Position numbers and translations under genes: made by a program. 64,000 bases of DNA from Promerops cafer (lineage: Eukaryota > Chordata > Aves > Passeriformes > Nectariniidae), in NCBI GenBank assembly GCA_013398275.1, contig VZSE01008782.1, forward strand, positions 62,001-126,000, read 5' to 3'. This document shows, in pieces, positions 61,198-64,000 of this stretch. The notes below the pieces were generated by a model, which saw nothing but the letters and a program-made list of their open reading frames with translations, had not been told where the DNA came from and did not search any database. Within the stretch, counting starts at the first letter, position 1. The number at the start of each line of letters is the position of its first letter.

Positions 61198-64000
61198 GTA
61201 AGACCACGGCTTTTCCCTGGGGCTGGCCAGAGGATGGGGGCTATTTCTGGGGATGGGTTGGCCAACTGGGCAGGATGAGGCCCAGGGCTATGGATGAGGA
61301 GGTGCTGTGGCTACCTTTGTGGGGCCACAACCTGGCTGGGCACAGCTGGGCAGCCCTGCGGCAGGTCACGGGGACCCGCTGCCAGCCCTGGGGACAGGGA
61401 CCGGCACGGTGCCAGCCCAGCCCTCGCTGCTTGGCTTCTCCTCCCCTCTCCGCTGTGCCGGGAGCTGCTGACAGGCTCAGCACGCCGGCCCCCGCGGGGG
61501 TGCTGGAGCCGGGGAGCAGCCGTGTTAACAACCGGCTGACGCCAGCCCGGTGCCCGCGCGCTCGCCACGGCGGCGCAGCCAGGGCAGGGCCGGCAGCGGG
61601 GCCACCGCTGCGGCACAGACCCATCCTCCTCCCCCGTGGCCTCGTCCTGCCTCTGCAGCCACGCTGCCCTGCCCGGCTCTGAGATGCGCAGGGGCAGCCT
61701 TGCTGCGGCTGGGGAGGCTTGAGGCCACGGTGATGGCACGGAAAGGGTCACTCCTGCTGGGCGACCCCTTCCCCACAGCTCCTCTCTTGATTTTTCTGTG
61801 CCGCTTGGGAGGCGAGGCTGAGGCACTGGAGAGGAGCCGGGCTGTGCAGTGACAGTGGATACAGGCACCTTGCAGAAATTGGCTGTGATCTCTTTCCTGC
61901 TGAGCGCATCTGCCTTCCTCCCCACCCACCACAGCCCCCTCCGCAGCCCCTCTCTGTTTTAGCACAATGAATTAGTGCTAATAGCACTTCGTGCCTCGTC
62001 TGCCATCGGGGTCGTGGCACTCATTAGCAGCTGCCTTGCCGAGGCCAGCAGCCTCACCTCCCCACCGCGTGCTGGGTGTGAAGGCAGCCGAGCCCGCAGG
62101 CTTTGTCCCCGCCCCTCAATCGTATCCCCCGCGGGGATCGCGGCAGCCCCACACTCGGTGGGAAGGTGGGCGCGGGCAGGGGACGGGCGCGGGGGGCAGG
62201 GGATGGGTGCGAGTGTGGGCAGCTCCGCGTGGGTTTGTCCCTTTAAGTGGAGCTGCCTCCTCTCCGGCTTTGGCACCCAGCCGCTTTCATGTCTCCGACT
62301 TCAAAGGCAGCGGATTAAGGGGCTCTTTTATCTGAATGAAACCTTAAGCCCCACTTCCCGGTGGATGGTGGATTCCAGGGTGCTGAATGCCAGGGTGCCG
62401 GTGGATTCTGGGATGCTAGCATCCTTACTGGACTCGCTCTCTTTGCTGGGGGTGCTCCACAGGGCTGGTGAGGGGTGCTGGTGGGAGATGGGTGCTGCAT
62501 GGGTGGAGGTGCCCAGCCAAGGGAGGGGATGTGGGGGCTCTGATGGGATGGTGTGTGGATGTAGGATGGCTTCAAGGCTGAGGGCCCTATCCTTTTCTCA
62601 CTGCCACCATGCAGCACCCAGAGACACCGCACTGCCACTCTCTTACTGGGAGTACTGGGTGCCATCCATGACCCTGGCTGGGGATGTGGCTGTGCTGGGT
62701 GCCAGAACTGCCAGCCAGAGGATTGTGGCTGCGGGCAGGAGTGAGCCCAGCCCTGTGTCCCCTCTTTCGGGGACACACTGGGGACCTGGTTACAGTGCTG
62801 GAGGTGAGGTGTGAATCGGCAGGTGGCCTCGTTAGTTCCTGCCTCTTCCTGCTATTAATATTCATCGCCAGCCTTAATGTGGAATCTCAGCTTGGCCGCC
62901 GCTCCTGCTGGCCCTCCTCACCCAGTGCTGGGGCCGGATGAGCCTCAGACGTGACAGGAATCGCTGCAGCTGTGTGCTCTGGCTGCTGTGGCCAGGCTGG
63001 GGACAGGGGCTTGGGTACCATCAGCCCTGGGCTGGTGTCCCCTTCCTCCTGGTGACAGAGAGGGTGTGAGGGCTGAATACCTGTGTGCCAACGGAGGGCA
63101 TTGCTCAGTGAGCAGCCCCTTTCCTCAGCCCATCCCCACAGCCTCCTGCCCTGTCCTTGCTGGTGGCAGTCTGGGGAGTGAGTTCCCCCTCCCCTGCATT
63201 CTCTGCTGCTGGCTGCAGAGCCATGCTCAGGGCTGGTGCCCCTGGGGTGACAGTGCCCACCTCTGTGTGTTTCAGTTGAACTGGAGCCGTGTCAGCTGCC
63301 ACTCAGACGGAATATTTATCCCTTCTGCTGGAGCTGCCTTTTAATAGAATATTTGTGCCATGGCCTGGTGGTGCTGGGGAGAGCCGAGAGCAGGGATGTG
63401 GCTCACTCCCCCGCATCACAGGAGGCTCAAGGGGGACACAGTGGGATGCCAGCGTCACCACGTCCCTCACTGCCATGTGGGAGTGAGCAGGCCCCTGGGG
63501 AGCTCCGTGGAGTAAGGAGGGGAGGGGGCAGCCAGGTGGGGCCTGTGTGAGCTTCCCAGCATTGCACTGGCGCTTGCCGAGCCCCGAGGGGCTGCGGGGA
63601 TGAAGATGTAGCCGAAGCATCACAGCTGCCACTGGAAAGGCCGGTGGGGTTCTCAGCCTGGAGCCTTTGAAATCAAGAGCACACTCGGAGCATTGACCGG
63701 TGTGAGGCCAGTTAATTACCGTTAATAGGTTTGTCATTGTCAAAGCTCTGCCGGGGCTGGCGGCCCGGCTGCGGGGGGGCGTCGGGGCCGGGGTCTGCGC
63801 GCTGCCGGCGCCGCATCACGACGCTCCCGCGGCACCTTCCAAATTGGCTCCATTTGTCACGGCTGATGTAATTCGGCAGAGGGGAACTCGTGCTGGGGGG
63901 TGGCAGCGTGGAGAGCTGCGTGGGGGGAGCTCGGACCACAGCTCCGGGAGGGGCAGCCCCCCAGCCCACCCGCTGTCGTGCTGGGGAGGTGGCAGTCGTG
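61198..64000 (+). other. DPH1 intron 3 (partial)
   Basis: This sequence begins at the exon 3 donor and runs to the window edge with no match to the next expected DPH1 peptide. It is GC-rich and CpG-containing near 61.4-61.7 kb, 62.1-62.2 kb and 63.75-63.85 kb. A 279-codon open frame at 61975-62814 has no recognisable domain and is judged a GC-driven chance frame. Confidence 0.6.

Larger units (their letters stand above)
57963..64000 (+). other. DPH1: DPH1 gene, 5' part (three coding exons visible, truncated by window edge)
   Basis: DPH1 pairs with DPH2 in the cytosol to form the iron-sulfur enzyme that starts diphthamide synthesis. It transfers a 3-amino-3-carboxypropyl group from S-adenosylmethionine to a histidine of elongation factor 2. 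Three exons join with matching phases (1, 1, then 2) and give an 87-codon N-terminus that aligns well with mammalian DPH1 from about residue 17 onward. The cysteine-rich catalytic region is encoded downstream. I found no exon matching its expected next peptide between 61,198 and 64,000, so intron 3 exceeds 2.8 kb here. Introns 1 (58,012-58,743) and 2 (58,891-61,133) have GT-AG ends. Confidence 0.93.

Overview
The window is vertebrate nuclear DNA, almost certainly from a bird and possibly a passerine. Three observations support this. Two spliced protein-coding genes have clear vertebrate orthologues. Interspersed repeats are CR1 LINE tails plus one avian-type retroviral LTR, with no Alu- or B1-like SINEs. 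GC and CpG content rise steeply toward the right end, as is common on avian microchromosomes. No bacterial features (operons, ribosome binding sites, CRISPR) are present.

Layout. 1-~26.7 kb: long AT-rich intergenic DNA with no exon I can support. It holds many poly-T tracts, an ancient CR1 ORF2 fragment (~22.5 kb), a bird CR1 3' end (~24.4 kb) and a 460-bp solo LTR (25.2-25.6 kb). ~26.7-29.8 kb: the large last exon of RTN4RL1 (Nogo receptor-like 1) on the minus strand, with its probable 3' UTR. 29.8-~56 kb: the long first intron of RTN4RL1 and probably its promoter region. It contains two bird CR1 3' ends, one fused to a GGGAT microsatellite, an older CR1 tail, a 29-nt poly-T tract, a 54-nt pure polypyrimidine tract and several AT-rich islands that look like candidate conserved noncoding elements. 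55,999-56,692: a 694-base run of N inside very GC-rich sequence. 56.7-57.7 kb: a degenerate GC-rich tandem repeat. 57.96 kb to the right edge: the first three coding exons of DPH1 on the plus strand, in a CpG island. The remaining DPH1 exons lie beyond the window.

The two genes are divergent, 5' ends facing, which matches the known RTN4RL1-DPH1 neighbourhood on human 17p13.3. RTN4RL1 encodes a GPI-anchored neuronal leucine-rich-repeat receptor. DPH1 encodes a subunit of the first enzyme of diphthamide synthesis on elongation factor 2. They are not functionally linked; their adjacency is conserved synteny. RTN4RL1 coding exon 1 (a few residues) was not found and may lie in the N gap. I found no undescribed biological system. 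The most useful leads are the missing exon 1, the LTR with its near-perfect target duplication, the repeat array beside the gap, and the candidate noncoding elements.
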